Positions 1-12,608 of a stretch of 64,000 nt of DNA are shown here, in pieces. A program made the position numbers and the translations under genes. A model generated the notes under the pieces. The model searched no databases, had not been told where the DNA came from, and saw only the letters and a list, made by a program, of their open reading frames with translations. The DNA lies in contig NC_088319.1 in the NCBI RefSeq assembly GCF_910592395.1, positions 14,818,001-14,882,000 of the forward strand, given 5' to 3'. The DNA comes from Lineus longissimus. Its lineage: Eukaryota; Nemertea; Pilidiophora; Heteronemertea; Lineidae. Positions within the stretch are counted from its first letter, which is position 1, and the number at the start of each line of letters is the position of its first letter.

Positions 1-2159
1 ATATATGTGTACCTGGAACGATTACATCAACGAAGGGTTTATACAAAAACATGAACATGACTATATGAATATGGAAGTAGATACTTGAAGGTTGTTTTAC
101 TCCTTTAAAATCAGAACGACCCAAATGAAATTAAAAGCCTGAGGCTGCCAGCAAAAACGCCCTTTTAATTGGTAAAGCACTTTTTTTACTAAACTCATCA
201 GACCTGAATTAGGTCACAACAATTCATCACAAAACAACCTTTTCCATGCCTGTGTCTGATCCCACCTCAAGATAAAGCTCTACCTCTATGCAATTCCTGC
301 AAAAAAAATTCACCAGTTTTGCCATATTAACTGCATTGTTCATAAATTTGAAGAAGTCTTGAAAACTCGTTAGAACTTCCTTTCCAATTGCTTTCGAGAG
401 AAAAGATTTCTGTCTAGGAACGTGTGTAAAATCATTTGCTTTTCTTCTATGGAATAAGCTTTCTTTGGTAAAAGTCAACGATTTTATATTTGTAAATGGG
501 TATTTTGGCCTTGTGGCCATCATCTTCCATATGTCAGAGTCAATGAGCTGATACTCAGGATATTTCAGGAATAGTCTCCTTAGTTATATGTTTTTACCTT
601 AAAGTCTTACATTTTTTCCTTCCATTTGATATTTGTACACACGTGACGGGGTACGGCACTTAAGGCACATCTGCGAGAAGCCACCTTTTTACACTACTCA
701 GATACTTTTTTTAATGTCATAATCATATTCTTATATAGCCAGCAGTCCGTTCACGTTAATACCGAACGTAAAAAAACAGATACGTCTTAACAACCCATTT
801 ATAGACTCTAGCTATTACGTATTTTTAACTCCAATCCTCCATGATCAAGAAGTTCTATATCAAAAATCCGATGAACGGTTTTTAGTGTGTTTCATTTTAA
901 AATGTCGTATGTGGATGTATCCTTAGGCTGTCGCCGCCAAGTTAATCTCTAATGTAGGAAAATATCGATTTGGCGCGAATGCTAGCGGGCGCGCCTTTTC
1001 GTCCAATCTGATCTGGACCAATTATTTCATTCCCCGCGAAACCCTGGCAGAGTTTTATTTCAAATATGATCAAATATCCGCACAGCCTTTTTTCTCCACG
1101 CCGGAAAATGTTAGCATTACGGAGGAAACGACGCATTGGTAACGCTTTGTACTCGGGAAGGAAACATGTTGCACGACTTCCCTTCCTTTTACATAAGAGA
1201 GGGATATTATGTCGATAGTGGATGATATGCAGGTTTCTCAATCTCTACGACACACTAATAACTTGTACGAGGGAGAAATAAGCAAATCTTCTTGAAACCA
1301 AAGGATGATAAAAAAGCCTTTGCATGGGGTTTGACTAGGGTTGCCGGGACTTTATCAGTCAATACTGACGAAAAAAACACCCAAAAACCTACTGTTTTCA
1401 CCCCAGAGGTGCTTCGAAATTTCATTCCCGTCTTTTGAAGTGATCAAATAGCGACATTTTGTGGCGGAGATTTCCTTTGGGTAGATACGTGCTGTACGCC
1501 CACCACGGGGACTAATTAGGTTTGTAGGAGATCTGCCGGTCAGTCAGTGCGGAGAGTATTACCGTGGGACCAATGTGAAAGCCTATTGATAGGCATATAT
1601 ACGTCATACGGACTCCTCTGCATAAGTTCAGAGAAGGCGTCATGCAGTCAACACCTCGAGGGTAAGATGAAGGTACTAAGTAACAAAAAAAGAGAATGAA
1701 TGGTGATTGTGACAAGACAACTTACATCAATCCTTGTAGAGACTGGTAACCTATAACATATTAGAAGATATCGCTGCGACACTGAGTACCGTTGAGACCG
1801 CAGCTCATCCGTCGGCACGACGGTTTGACAGCAACTCCCGGGCATCCAGGGCAGTGAAAAACCTGGTGTTGTCTTTCCAGCTTGGCAACAGCAAGAACAA
1901 GTACCCCGCTAGCCGCAGTGCAGAAACAGCCCACTGCATGGACCTGCGACAGGCCGAGAGTGTTTACCCTATCCACTCAGTTTTGATCGAGATACCAGTC
2001 AGTAAACGTACACAAAACGCCACCGCAATCTGCAAATGATAAATCAGTGTCTGGCGCGCACTTGAGATGCTTAGTTGCCAGATATCTGTCCCCGGGGTCA
2101 AATATGAGCAGTTAAGAGAGATTGCTCACTTAACCTGGCGCCAGGCCGGACAATAGTGC

Positions 2160-2610
2160 TGTGACCTGTGAAATGCAGCAGAATGTCCGCTGTACCAGTG
2201 ACACACTCGTGGTTGATGAAGCTCGGATATTGCCGATGTCATGGTCAGTGCATAGCTCCGTCACAGTGACTGCTCTTTCTGAGGCGAGCACACGGCGCGA
2301 ACAGTGAAAGATAGTTCCCCTCCTGTCTTGAACAAATTGTCCTATTCTAAAATACATGGTATGATGCCCTCAGGGTGGGGATTCTGTCTTCGACTATGGT
2401 CAACGTCCCTCCCCGGCACAATGGTTGCTATTTTGGCTGGCAAACTTTGAAGGGTGTTCAGGGATGTCATCTGCATCACTCTCACCCTCTACGGTTGATG
2501 AAGCTCGGATATCGCTGATGTTACGGCCCGGTGCCTCTGTCACAATGACTGCTCTTTCTGCTTTTGCGAGCACGAACCGTGAAGGACACTTCCCCATTTT
2601 AGGAAATATG
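2160..2610. repeat. Diverged direct duplication, about 150 bp, offset about 282 bp
   Basis: Two related blocks lie at about 2160-2310 and 2440-2600. Both contain GGTTGATGAAGCTCGGATAT (2211 and 2493), and downstream both have a matching TCACARTGACTGCTCTTTCTG stretch followed by a GCGAGCAC motif. Mismatches and small indels between them indicate an old duplication or two copies of an interspersed repeat. The open frames crossing it on both strands are not convincing genes. Confidence 0.6.
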
Positions 2611-3959
2611 CAGTCAGACGAGAATTATTTGTTTTTGAGAGATGCATTCAGGTACCACTGGTGTCAAGTCGCAGGTCATGGAAATGAACCTGGGGCTACA
2701 CAATTCAGACTTCGTGGTCAATTAGAATCAATGAAGCAATTAAGCAAAGCATCTACGCCCCATCTACTATATCAATGGTAGTTCCTACTTCAACGTAGGA
2801 TTATCTTTCCAAACGTTCAGTGTTACATGACACTCCTTTTTAGCCACCAAGAACTTTTTATGATTGATGAAGTTAAAAACAAACGTTTAATTTTCGCTCG
2901 GCGAACCAAGAAGCCAACTCGTTTTCAAGACCCGTCAACCGACCAGTATCCGACCCCAGGGGATCCATCCATTCGACAGCAACATGCACATCTATTTTAG
3001 AGTGAAGTCCTGTGGGAGAATTGGGATAACAGTATATCTGTCATGTCTGTCACTTTTGATGGCTTTCTAACCCTTCGACAATGCATGTCGCAATCTTAGA
3101 GACATTCAAAGAAATTTGCTCTGTTCAAATCAAGCAGGCTGCGTTTTCCATGCATGGTTAAAAAAGTCTATGTTATGAATAGTTTTGTGACCTCTGATGG
3201 GTTTCTAAGCTTAGACAGTACTCGTTCAATCATGTCGATCGTGAGATATCAAAGAAATTTTACTCGCTTCAAGAAGAATGTTTTGCAAAGGTCCTTTGCT
3301 AAAGAAATTGCGAATAATCAAAGATGAAAATGTCATTTATAAAAAACATGAATTAAGATTGTTTGAATCATATCATATCATTAGCTAAGCTAGAAGCTAC
3401 ATTTGGTTTTATCGTAGTCTTTTGCTTTTCATCAAATGCCATTCATGTTGTTCATGTAGGATTTAAAAAACACTCTACCCGTGCAATGTACGACACTGGC
3501 CAGAAGTACACGGTAATCCTCAATGCAAGGCTGACATAGTAACCCACATGAAGTCAGGCAATTAAGGTTGGAATGGACTAATTTATAATCAAACACCAAC
3601 TTCGGTTAGTTGTAACACTCAAACAAAGCAAAATATACTGCGCCCAAGGCGTTGTCACAATGGGTGGTTAGGTCACACGAGACTGCAATCATTTTTACCC
3701 TTCATTTCCAACTCATTACGAAGCACTCTTTCTGATACTTGGCTTTGACCCCAGGGGACAAGCGTAATGGGTGACATTAAAGTAAATATTACACGACCAG
3801 CTTTTAGGCTTCTTTTACATGTTCACCTCCCATGAAAATGTATCTTATCCAAAGTCCGGATTCGGCGAGATCAGTGAGCTAGATTCGGCGTGCAGATCAA
3901 TAAATAGGGTGCCATTCAGAAACTGGGAATTCCATATTTTAGATACAGTGGAACCGCAG

Positions 3960-4144
3960 CCCAAATATTTTTTTCACTTATTTTTTTTCTGCTCAAAATG
4001 AAGAAACATCATCACTCCCAAACATTTTTTGGCTTTGAAAATTTTTCAGAATTTTGAACTTTGAACTCTGAAGGATGAAAACATTTCTAAGTCCAAATAA
4101 CTAATCACTTGTTTTTTTCTGCTCAAAATGAAGAAACATCATCA
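3960..4144. repeat. Short direct repeat, about 54 bp, offset 130 bp
   Basis: The sequence TTTTTTTCTGCTCAAAATG and the following AAGAAACATCATCA occur at 3981-4014 and again at 4111-4144. Weaker similarity extends upstream (CCAAATA...TCACTT). The copies are nearly identical in the core. Confidence 0.7.
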
Positions 4145-4687
4145 ACCTTCTTCGTCATGAATTTTCGTTGTCCAAGGTGTCATAGCCAAACTATTTCAAA
4201 AATGTTAATATCGTGTCAGGCTATGAAACAGGATATCATTACTTAAAAGTAAGCGTTCTTTACATATTCATTGGTGACCTGAGACACCATTGAAACTGCA
4301 TTCTCACGAATCGCTGTTTGATGCGAAAAAAGTTTTTGCATACATATGCAGGCCAACTCTCCACTTTTAGAAATAAAGGCTTTTAAGCTTCTGAAAGAGG
4401 GTTTTGTGTCAACATGCTTACTGAAAAACAAAGCCAGTCATATTGATTACGTAAGTCATGTTGAGGAACGGAATATTTTTATCCCTCGCAACTCTCCTAC
4501 AATCGGATGTCCCTTCGTGTCCTAGGTTTTCTGTCAAAGGATCAAATTGTCACGTCACGCTCGTGTAACTTCCCATCGGATATTAGAAACTGGTGAAAAA
4601 CTCCAAGAATGCTTCCTGAAGATATTTCAAGAACTGTGATTGATATAACGATAGCATGGCCACCCACCATTGTAGTCTTTCTAACGA

Positions 4688-4768
4688 TGTGTACTTGTTT
4701 CGCCTAATTATTTTTTGCTTATATCCTATTTCACCTAATTTCATATTCCTGTTTCGCCTATTCCGGGT
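4688..4768. repeat. Degenerate 15-bp minisatellite block (outlying copy)
   Basis: It contains TTTCGCCTAATT, TTTCACCTAATTT and TATTCCTGTTTCGCCTATTC, which are degenerate units of the minisatellite found more cleanly at 5381-5446 and, inverted, at 6067-6162. Confidence 0.5.
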
Positions 4769-5053
4769 TAATTGCGTTGACCAGGACGATGCTTAGACTA
4801 ACCACGGATGTGCTGATACTGAGGCAAACGTTAGTCAGACGCTGTTGCTTGCTGCGTTATAAACCAATATCAATCAAAATGAAGTGAGATAAACGACAGC
4901 GCTGGTAAGCATCAAACAGTGAGTCAGATGTTGCTGGCAGAATGTATCCGAATCTACTGCACATGAATGTTTATTTTCACATTTTATGACAGGCGAGAAC
5001 TAGAACACAGAACCGTTCTCATGAAAAGTATATTCGCCAACCGAGGCTAAATA

Positions 5054-5271
5054 GGCAGGTTTAGCAACTCGGCGAAGTACGACGAAGGCCCGTGGTGTCC
5101 TCACGTCCTTGGCAAATACATTTTATAATACACCAGTGAATCGGCTTTCATACTAAGTAGCACGAGGAATCGGAGAACTTTTGAAAATCCGCCGTCGATA
5201 AAACAAATTTACATACTTCGTACGTCGTCGTTCGTCGTTCGTAGCTCTTCGTAAGGGTTGCGAAACCTGCC
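5054..5271. mobile_element. MITE-like element with terminal inverted repeats and TA borders
   Basis: The left end reads TA|GGCAGGTTTAGCAAC and the right end GTTGCGAAACCTGCC|TA, giving inverted termini of about 15 bp with one mismatch. Both ends sit next to a TA dinucleotide, as expected for a TA target-site duplication of Tc1/mariner-type elements. The 218-bp interior has no coding capacity and contains clustered CGTCGT/TTCGTA motifs. The family and its autonomous partner are not identified. Confidence 0.6.
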
Positions 5272-5380
5272 TATTGTCAAAATTACGCCGCGCCAGTGCA
5301 TAGCAACTGACTCGGCGTTGTTGGAACTCTTATCTGTCCCACTTCATCATGATATACACAATCCATGAATCCTGAGGGTG

Positions 5381-5446
5381 TATTCCTGTTTCGCCTATTC
5401 CTGTTCCGCCTATTCCTGTTTCGCCTAATTCCTGTTTCGCCTATTC
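5381..5446. repeat. 15-bp minisatellite TATTCCTGTTTCGCC, about 4.4 units
   Basis: Units start at 5381, 5396 (one substitution, CCGCC), 5411 and 5426 (one extra base), then a partial unit. The reverse-complement form of the same unit makes up the array at 6067-6162, so the two arrays form an inverted pair about 620 bp apart. Confidence 0.85.
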
Positions 5447-5687
5447 AAATGTATTGCTAACCTCCCCACAGACGTAGGAATATGAACCGTCCCTTACTGA
5501 CCGACCAAACCCGAGGAGAGCCACATATGTACGCATTGAAACAATACGTCAATGGAGAGAGGGACATAATGAGTTACGTTGATGCCATCAGTTACCTTGT
5601 CTGACATAATATCATGATATGTATTTTCCACCTTGTTTGACTTTATATGTGCTGTACCTACATGTATATTATGACATGGGTTTTACA

Positions 5688-5730
5688 GCTGATTTTGATC
5701 AAATAATTAGCTGATTTTGATCAAATAATT
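5688..5730. repeat. 21-bp tandem duplication
   Basis: Two perfect copies of AGCTGATTTTGATCAAATAAT lie head to tail with a 21-bp period. No function is apparent. Confidence 0.8.
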
Positions 5731-6066
5731 ATGAGAATGTACAATATTATGTATTTTTATCAAAAACTCATGAATTCAGTTTTCATAAAATAAACGACTG
5801 CTTTACTCTACTTAATCTATTAGTTTTTACTGTGTGTCAGTATGGTCCTATGGTCCTATGGTCAAATAAGTCCCGGACTGTCCCCGCTTTCAAGGTGACT
5901 CTTTCAAAACGGTCATGGCATAACAAAGTTGATGGCATTTGATTAGTCAAATTGTCATCACATCGTTAACATCATCCAATTGTCCCCTCACATTTTCCCC
6001 ATAAAATGGACATGCATCCCTAAGGTTCCCCGTGGGAGAGTCGATTTATTGTAGGGGTACTGGAAA

Positions 6067-6162
6067 GTAGGCGAAACAGGAATAGGCGAAACAGGAATAG
6101 GCGAAACAGGAATTTTGTAGGCGAAACAGGAATAGGCGAAACAGGAATAGGCGAAACAGGCA
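6067..6162. repeat. 15-bp minisatellite TAGGCGAAACAGGAA, six units in two blocks
   Basis: Three units, then a TTTTG interruption, then three more units. It is the reverse complement of the array at 5381-5446. The length being a multiple of three keeps overlapping minus-strand frames open; these are repeat artefacts, not genes. Confidence 0.85.
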
Positions 6163-6751
6163 TAAACCATCCTGAGATCGCAAAGCCCTCCACCTCTCAC
6201 GTATACAGACCCAAGAGTTGTCTTCGTGCCATCGCAGCGGAATCAAGGACACTGGCATGCTTGGGAAAGGGGTGTCGACAGGTTTGGGCTAGATACTAAT
6301 GGAAAGTTAGTGGTTTCGGTACTTTTTACTATGTGACCGGCGCCTACGCGGGATCAAGCTGTTCAACTGTTGCTTTGCCAAGCCGTTCATCTCAGCGAAA
6401 TGCCACCAAAGAGGTCGCAGCTAGTGAAAAACGTTTGCTGTGAGCATCTTTCTTTTATCACAACACCCCAGGAAACGACGTCGAGTGATCATCTTCAGCA
6501 TGCTTTCTAAGAAAACACAAGTTCCCCATTCACCTAAACCCTTGGAGGAAACTGCCAACCTAAACTAATAAACTAAACCTGTAGTAGCTTCCATCCTATC
6601 TGAAATTACATGCGCGCTGCAATATCATGCTCGTTCATCCTCTTACCAGTCTTATGACTAATTAGTCTTATCGTAATTAGTTAATTATTTCGCGAGTGAA
6701 TATAATTATTAGCGAAACCAGAAGCTGGCATTTTGAGCCCGGTTTATGATA

Positions 6752-6929
6752 TGCTTTCCGAAATTGGTGGCTTGCATTGGAACTAAATTTTTCCCCCTTG
6801 TCCGTCATTAAAGGCATTCAAGTGTGTTGGTCAACCATGACTATCTCCTTTGTCCCTCCACCATAAGGCCTAGTTTCCCCTTATGACATCACTATTTCGG
6901 ACACTCAGCGCCCCATTTCTGGAAAGGTG
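6752..6929. mobile_element. MITE-like element, family A, copy 1
   Basis: This 178-bp block is the reverse complement of 49086-49269, with only scattered differences. Its ends form imperfect inverted repeats: TGCTTTCCGAAATTGG on the left and, read on the other strand, CACCTTTCCAGAAATGGGG on the right. A TA dinucleotide flanks each end in both copies. This is the signature of a small non-autonomous TA-targeting DNA transposon. It encodes no protein. Confidence 0.75.
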
Positions 6930-7486
6930 TATAGCAAATGTATTTTTGAATATTCTGTTTTTGCGTGTGAACAACGTAACTAATATGTATCATCATGTTA
7001 TTAATACAACCAGTGCTCAATGTGCTTCTATAATAGCAAAATCTTTTATTAATCATGCCAAGCTTATTAAAAAGACCCAAGTATGATCATCAATGATTAG
7101 ATATTAATGAACCTGTCAATGAGATCCTCTGATGAATGATGTCATGACAGTTAAGTCAATAACTGATCAAATTTAGAAAATAATTGAATGCCTTAATAAA
7201 AATGTTACAATAAGTTATAGACAAAGAAGAATGATTAAGTGAAGGCAATAGTATTTCGTGCCGAATGAAATCTCAAAACTGGAATGTAAGTGAAATGGTG
7301 GTACATGTATGTATGCTACATAAAGCAATAGACCTACCGTTATATAATTGAGATGTAATCCAAAAATAAGGAAATGACAACACTTTTCAGTAATCCTCTA
7401 TCGCAACCCGAGAGGCTGGAGAAGTACCCACTTCCTTCACTGACAACCTCACACTGACATGTCAGATCGATTAGCAATGAGCGCAG

Positions 7487-8080
7487 GCGGCGAAGATTGT
7501 GATATCAAAAATGTTCCAGGTTTGAGTTCGTTAAAGGTCAGGCGGCGTTGGTTGTAATGTAAAGATGTTCCGGGTTTGAGTTCAGGCGGCATTGGTTGTA
7601 CATTGTAGTGTCAAGATGTTCCAGGTTTGAGGTCGTTAAAGGTCAGGCGGTGTTGGTTGTAATCTAAAGATGTTCCGGGTTTGAGTTCAGGCGGCATTGG
7701 TTGTACATTGTAATGTCAAGATGTTCCAGGTTTGAGTTCGTTAAAGGTCAGGCGGCGTTGGTTGTAATGTAAAGATGTTCCAGGTTTGAGTTCAGGCGGC
7801 ATTGGTTGTACATTGTAGTGTCAAGATGTTCCAGGTTTGAGGTCGTTAAAGGTCAGGCGGTGTTGGTTGTAATGTAAAGATGTTCCGGGTTTGAGTTCAG
7901 GCGGCATTGGTTGTACATTGTAATGTCAAGATGTTCCAGGTTTGAGGTCGTTAAAGGTCGGGCGGTGTTGGTTGTAATGTAAAGATGTTCCGGGTTTGAG
8001 TTCAGGCGGCATTGGTTGTACATTGTAATGTCAAGATGTTCCAGGTTTGAGGTCGTTAAAGGTCAGGCGGTGTTGGTTGT
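7487..8080. repeat. 105-bp satellite array, about 5.6 units, partly organised as a 210-bp higher-order repeat
   Basis: The motif ATGTTCCAGGTTTGAG recurs at 7511, 7616, 7721, 7826, 7931 and 8036, exactly every 105 bp. Each unit consists of two related halves, ATGTTCCAGG... and ATGTTCCGGG..., each ending in a GGCGG...TTGGTTGTA motif. Variants GAGTTCG/GAGGTCG and TAGTG/TAATG alternate in the first four units, giving a 210-bp period; the last units have the GAGGTCG form only. Confidence 0.95.
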
Positions 8081-8826
8081 TTCAAGACGACAACTCAAGC
8101 ACGGAAAAGATGACGGCAATAATTAGGACCACGATAAGATGTTCGCCAGAATTTCCCAATCCTACACAGTATGGCTCCCTTTTGCACTGTCGAATGGAAT
8201 GAAATATGATACTTTTTCTTCAAAGGATTATTTTGAAGCTTGACAATGATTCAGATGGCACGTTGGGTTTTTATCAACAGAAGATTGGAATGGAAATGAC
8301 CCCCGTGGTTTCTTACAATATAGCAGAAGACACCTTGTCAATTTCTCTCTCTCGACGTGCGCAGCATGGTAGCCCTTTTTGGCTTGCCGACAGACCGAAA
8401 ATATCGAATTTTGAAGCGATTTTTTTCTCACATGAGATGATCATTTATCTGATGACATGATGCCTGCATGCTGTCACAATCTGAAAATTGATATGAAGCA
8501 AACTTCTTTTTAAAGATTGTGATATCTGTTTCTTGATGCCATTGCGTAGAGACGCGTTTGTGCTACTCTGCCTTATAATCATTGCCAATTCCGGGTGATG
8601 TTTATTCTTAATTATTAGGTGCTTTGAAGTCAAAATGAGCAGTTCTTTGAAGGTGGTTTTGAGCTTTAGGAACGAAAATGCAAACTTAAGTCGACAGATA
8701 TGCATTCGAGTAGACATTATTGTTTGCCCTTGCCGTTTTGGCCTGTTGACCCCCGTGATAGCTGTTCCAAGGGGGTCGATGTCATTCGCACTAATTACCC
8801 TTTGATAAGACAATATTCCTAGGCAG

Positions 8827-8985
8827 GATTCTGTGGCTAGAGGTAAACCAGAGCATGTCAAACCAGGAGATGAAATTTTGAGGAGAGCCGCAGCGATCAG
8901 GGACTTCCTGGGACTAAGGGACAGTATGGACACTGATGATAAAGCAAGGGTAAATGCCACTCTAGACTTCCTGTGCACACAATAG
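8827..8985 (+). CDS. Possible terminal coding exon, unrecognised protein
   Basis: After a possible acceptor (TATTCCTAGGCAG, ending 8826) there is a 52-codon open frame ending in TAG at 8983-8985. The peptide is hydrophilic and protein-like, with segments such as GDEILRRAAAIRDFLGL and DTDDKARVNATLDF, unlike the low-complexity frames around it. An AATAAA at 9167-9172 would suit a polyadenylation signal. I do not recognise the family and found no upstream partner exon; the DNA before 8100 is satellite. The minus strand is also open over this stretch (8445-8978), which weakens the case. It may be a real last exon, a pseudogene relic or chance. Confidence 0.3.
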   Translation, partial: DSVARGKPEHVKPGDEILRRAAAIRDFLGLRDSMDTDDKARVNATLDFLCTQ

Positions 8986-9166
8986 ATCTCATAAGCACTC
9001 TCTTATGGTGGCTGGGGGATGGCTCTGATTTCTGCGGCCGTCCTCCGCCGGTTTTTTGAGCACTATTGTAAACATACAAATTATGTTATGTACGGTATTT
9101 GTTAATCTTTTTGTCACCTTCCGTTCTTTTGTTATACGCACACCACATGTAGTCGATTATTACATG

Positions 9167-9172
9167 AATAAA
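9167..9172 (+). terminator. Candidate poly(A) signal AATAAA
   Basis: A canonical hexamer about 180 bp downstream of the possible terminal exon ending at 8985. It is meaningful only if that exon is real. Confidence 0.25.
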
Positions 9173-12100
9173 GATACATAATAATAGAACAATGGGAATT
9201 AGGCCTGGGTGCGAGCAGGCTTTGTTAAGGACAATAGACCGCTTGGGTTCATTAAACAAAAAACGTCATGCTTTCCAGTTTGATCGATTTGTTCCAGTTG
9301 AACAAGGGGAAATGCAAGCTACTCGATCAGTAAATTAAAGTACCCTCGGGTGTTCTTTTGCAGGTCAACTCCCACTTAACGTGGCTTTGGGCAGATTTGA
9401 ATGTTGTGATGAGTTGATATCGTATATCCTTACATGATTAAGTGACGAATCAGATCACGAGCGTGAAACTAAATCGGATTTATTGGAAAATCTAGTATCA
9501 ATATACTGAAATTTGTTAGGTGTGGTCAAGACAGGCATTTTACGTGAATGTTAATGTCTTGCTCAAGGGCTTTTCTCTGTAAATTTGAACGATTTTTCCA
9601 AAAGTGGTCGTTTGCCACCCGCCCTATCTATGCTTTCCATGGTGATGTTTGTTGGACGTTACTAAGATTTTGTTGAGGCAGAGTGGGAGTATTTGGCAGC
9701 TATCAACCCGCTTTTTCCGCTGCTGAGTCGATGTCTATTTGGGTTATAGTAACCTGGTATGGCGGAGAAAATCTAGGCACTGATTCCCTTATTCCCAAAT
9801 GCAATGGGGATATGGGAAGTTTTCCAGTTACTGGCACTAACAATATCCGCCTACAGCATATCAGTCGCTGGAATAAGCTCTGTGCTGTAAGAAATTATTA
9901 TTTTCCAATGCACATTTTCTTCTGGAGAATCCGGATTGATGTTGGAAGTCTCCCATGAGCATGTTGATGGTTTGATGTTACGAAGTAGGAACCATCTTTT
10001 TATTCTCCACGTCATTAGAGTCAGAGAATTGGATTCGTCGGTGGTTGCTATGTGTTTCTTGTGTTGGTTAATGCATATCTGGATGATAAAGTTGATGATA
10101 TAGTTTTTCTTTTTGCTTTTTCTGTGGTCAATCTAATGCCGATATCATGTTGACCAGAGTCATTTCTTCCGATGTAGTCGCTTGACGCAGTGGACTGGCC
10201 TCGTCCTTCACCCTTACCCATGAGAAGAAACGATCAAGATGTCGGACAGCCACCGGAGTCCACTCCGATGCCACGGAAAACAACTTGTCATCACTTTATG
10301 ATACGCCGGGATTGCAGCTGCCTCCAATGATGCCACGAGACGTTTTTCATACTCCCTGTGCCATTGTCTGGCGCTCGGAAACAAGGGAAATGGGCACGCC
10401 GGAAGATAGCCTGAAGTTCTCAAAACAGGATACTTTTTATCGTGTTCTTGTCGTAATGGACTTTTTAATGTCGGTGGCCACACTGACCTGATGATATCGG
10501 ACACTTAGATTGAATCGGAAGGGTGTTTGGAGCAGATTGCAAAGTAAATATATTGGAGAATTAACAGATTGGGAAATATTTGGAACTATTTCAAGTTTTC
10601 TTATTTTTAGAACGAATTGGTCGGAGAGACTCCAAAGAATCTTGGTATATCACTTGAGCGCCACCTGGAGACCAGACCGGACAGCGAATTACGAGCCACT
10701 TGTCGGACTTCCTAATCAGTTACCCACAGTGCAGTTCCACGACGTATATCACTCTCCCTCACCACTTAAAGCAAGTCATCAGCCAGAGTCCGGAGCAATT
10801 TCCAATCAGATCCAGAAACCTAGATGAAGCCGATTCATCAGATGGTCAAATTTGTCCTAATAAGGTTATGGCAGGTAATACAACCAGACGACCTCGGGTC
10901 AAATGAGTAGAGGGGTTCTAATCAAGTTTGTGTGTCTACTTGCACTTTCCTATTATCGCTTGTTGACTCAATAACATCCCTAATTCCTCATGGCTACCAG
11001 AACACTGTGATGTGCAAAGTCTCTTCGCAAAAACACTGTCCCGGAAAATCGTATCGTACATGTATGTGGGCTGCTAATAGGTGCACTTTCATATGAAAAC
11101 TACACTCTTGTACGCAGTCCGTGGAGCGGCCTCGTCACTCATCCTTACCCATATGAGATTGTATGAATAGGATGGCGAAATGGACTGCCCCGGGAGTCTA
11201 AAGAACAGGCTTCCAGCACATCATCTCGTCATGGGGAAATCTTGGATGAACACGGGTACATCTGTTAACTAATACCCACGTTTTTTTTCTGTTACCACAA
11301 TGCACAACTGCATGACATGTAATGCAAGTCATTTCCCCTGTCATTAGATAACTATCTCACAATCTCCACAATTTCACAATCCGCACCGTCATCAAACCTG
11401 TTGCTGCGCGGAAAAAAGGCCCCGTGATATTCATACCGCGCCGTAATCCGTACATTACCACTGCTAATAACCAACATTGAGAGGATCATTATGTTCCATT
11501 TTGTTAAAAAAGCACAATGAATTTCGTGTTATCGAACAAAGTAATATAACACGTATCCCCTTTATCTTTCCAATATATGAGAGCTATAATTTAGACGTCA
11601 TTCGTATTCGCCGGAACGTGATGTGTTATCATTTTTTCATGGATTTACGTGTTAATTTGTCACGACACATCAATTTTTGTGTGTGATGTATCATTACACA
11701 CGGAGCTAAAAGGCAGGTGATACCTTGATCTTATGGTATCAATAAATTGTGTGCGGCATTTGACTTGTCACTTTGCGTTCTGTTTTGAAAATTTAGCACT
11801 CCAATTGCACAGGACCAGTGCATACTGTGATCAAGCGGTACGTTCGGTGACTCAACAAGTCCCGTAGAGCGCCAGTGTCTCAGCGCAAGGCTACTCGGCT
11901 ATCATCTCGTGGCTGTCAGAAACAAATACTTGATGCCAGTAAGTAGCACTATATGCTGCAGCGATGACTGATCGAGCAGACAATATTGACAGGATTGTTG
12001 ACACGAAAGATGATTGAGCCGACCAACGCTTCTTCAAGGATAGGAATTTGTGAGTTTCACTGGAATGTTAGATGAAAGTTACGTTTTGACAATTGGTGTG

Positions 12101-12608
12101 ACGACCCCGATACCCATCTTAACTGGGTATATATCATTCATACAGGCAAGCCGTTATTTTCGGCCTTTGCGGAAATCATCGAACATTTCCGAGATGATGG
12201 CGAAGATGACGTCAAATTGACGCATCCATTCGTAGTCTCTAACCGGGAACGTGTAGCAATATGAAAATGTCAAGTAGGCATGCCTGCTTCATCAACTGCA
12301 TTTAGCCTCTGAATCAAACCTAATCAACGGTAAGATCACGCTACTGCGATCATGTATATTTGACCCCTGACAGCTGAGATCGATGTGCGCAACTAGTGAT
12401 AACAGAATAGCCTTGGCGTGCATGGACACTCACCCTTCGGGAGGTCTTGAGTCATCCAAATCGATTGACCAAGGGGTAACAACCTGATCACGCCAAGATA
12501 AAGGGGCGAAATACGTCTCTCCAGTGGAAGCTTGCGGCATGCCAAAGGCCTCGTCAGCCAATAAGACCATCAATATGCAGGACAAAATATTCTTGATATA
12601 CAACATAC

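Larger units (their letters stand above)
1..4680. other. Gene-poor region with no recognised gene
   Basis: I see no reading frame here that resembles a known protein family. Open frames are 60-118 codons, several begin with non-ATG codons, and the longest (around 2425-2781, plus) overlaps a degenerate duplicated block. Identifiable content is limited to that block (2160-2600) and a short direct repeat (3960-4144). The rest reads as AT-rich unique intergenic DNA. Confidence 0.6.

Noticed and set aside
5988-6258. Overlapping 70-codon minus-strand frames with CFAYS/FRLFL-like repeats
   Set aside because: Artefact of the 15-bp minisatellite.
8445-8978. 177-codon minus-strand frame
   Set aside because: Composition (Ser/Leu-rich, no motif) looks like the shadow of a plus-strand exon or chance. 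The plus-strand reading at 8827-8985 is the better candidate.
12207-12214. CRE palindrome TGACGTCA
   Set aside because: An 8-bp palindrome is expected by chance about once per 64 kb, and no gene start is near it. The copy at 44746 is kept because of its position before ILKAP.
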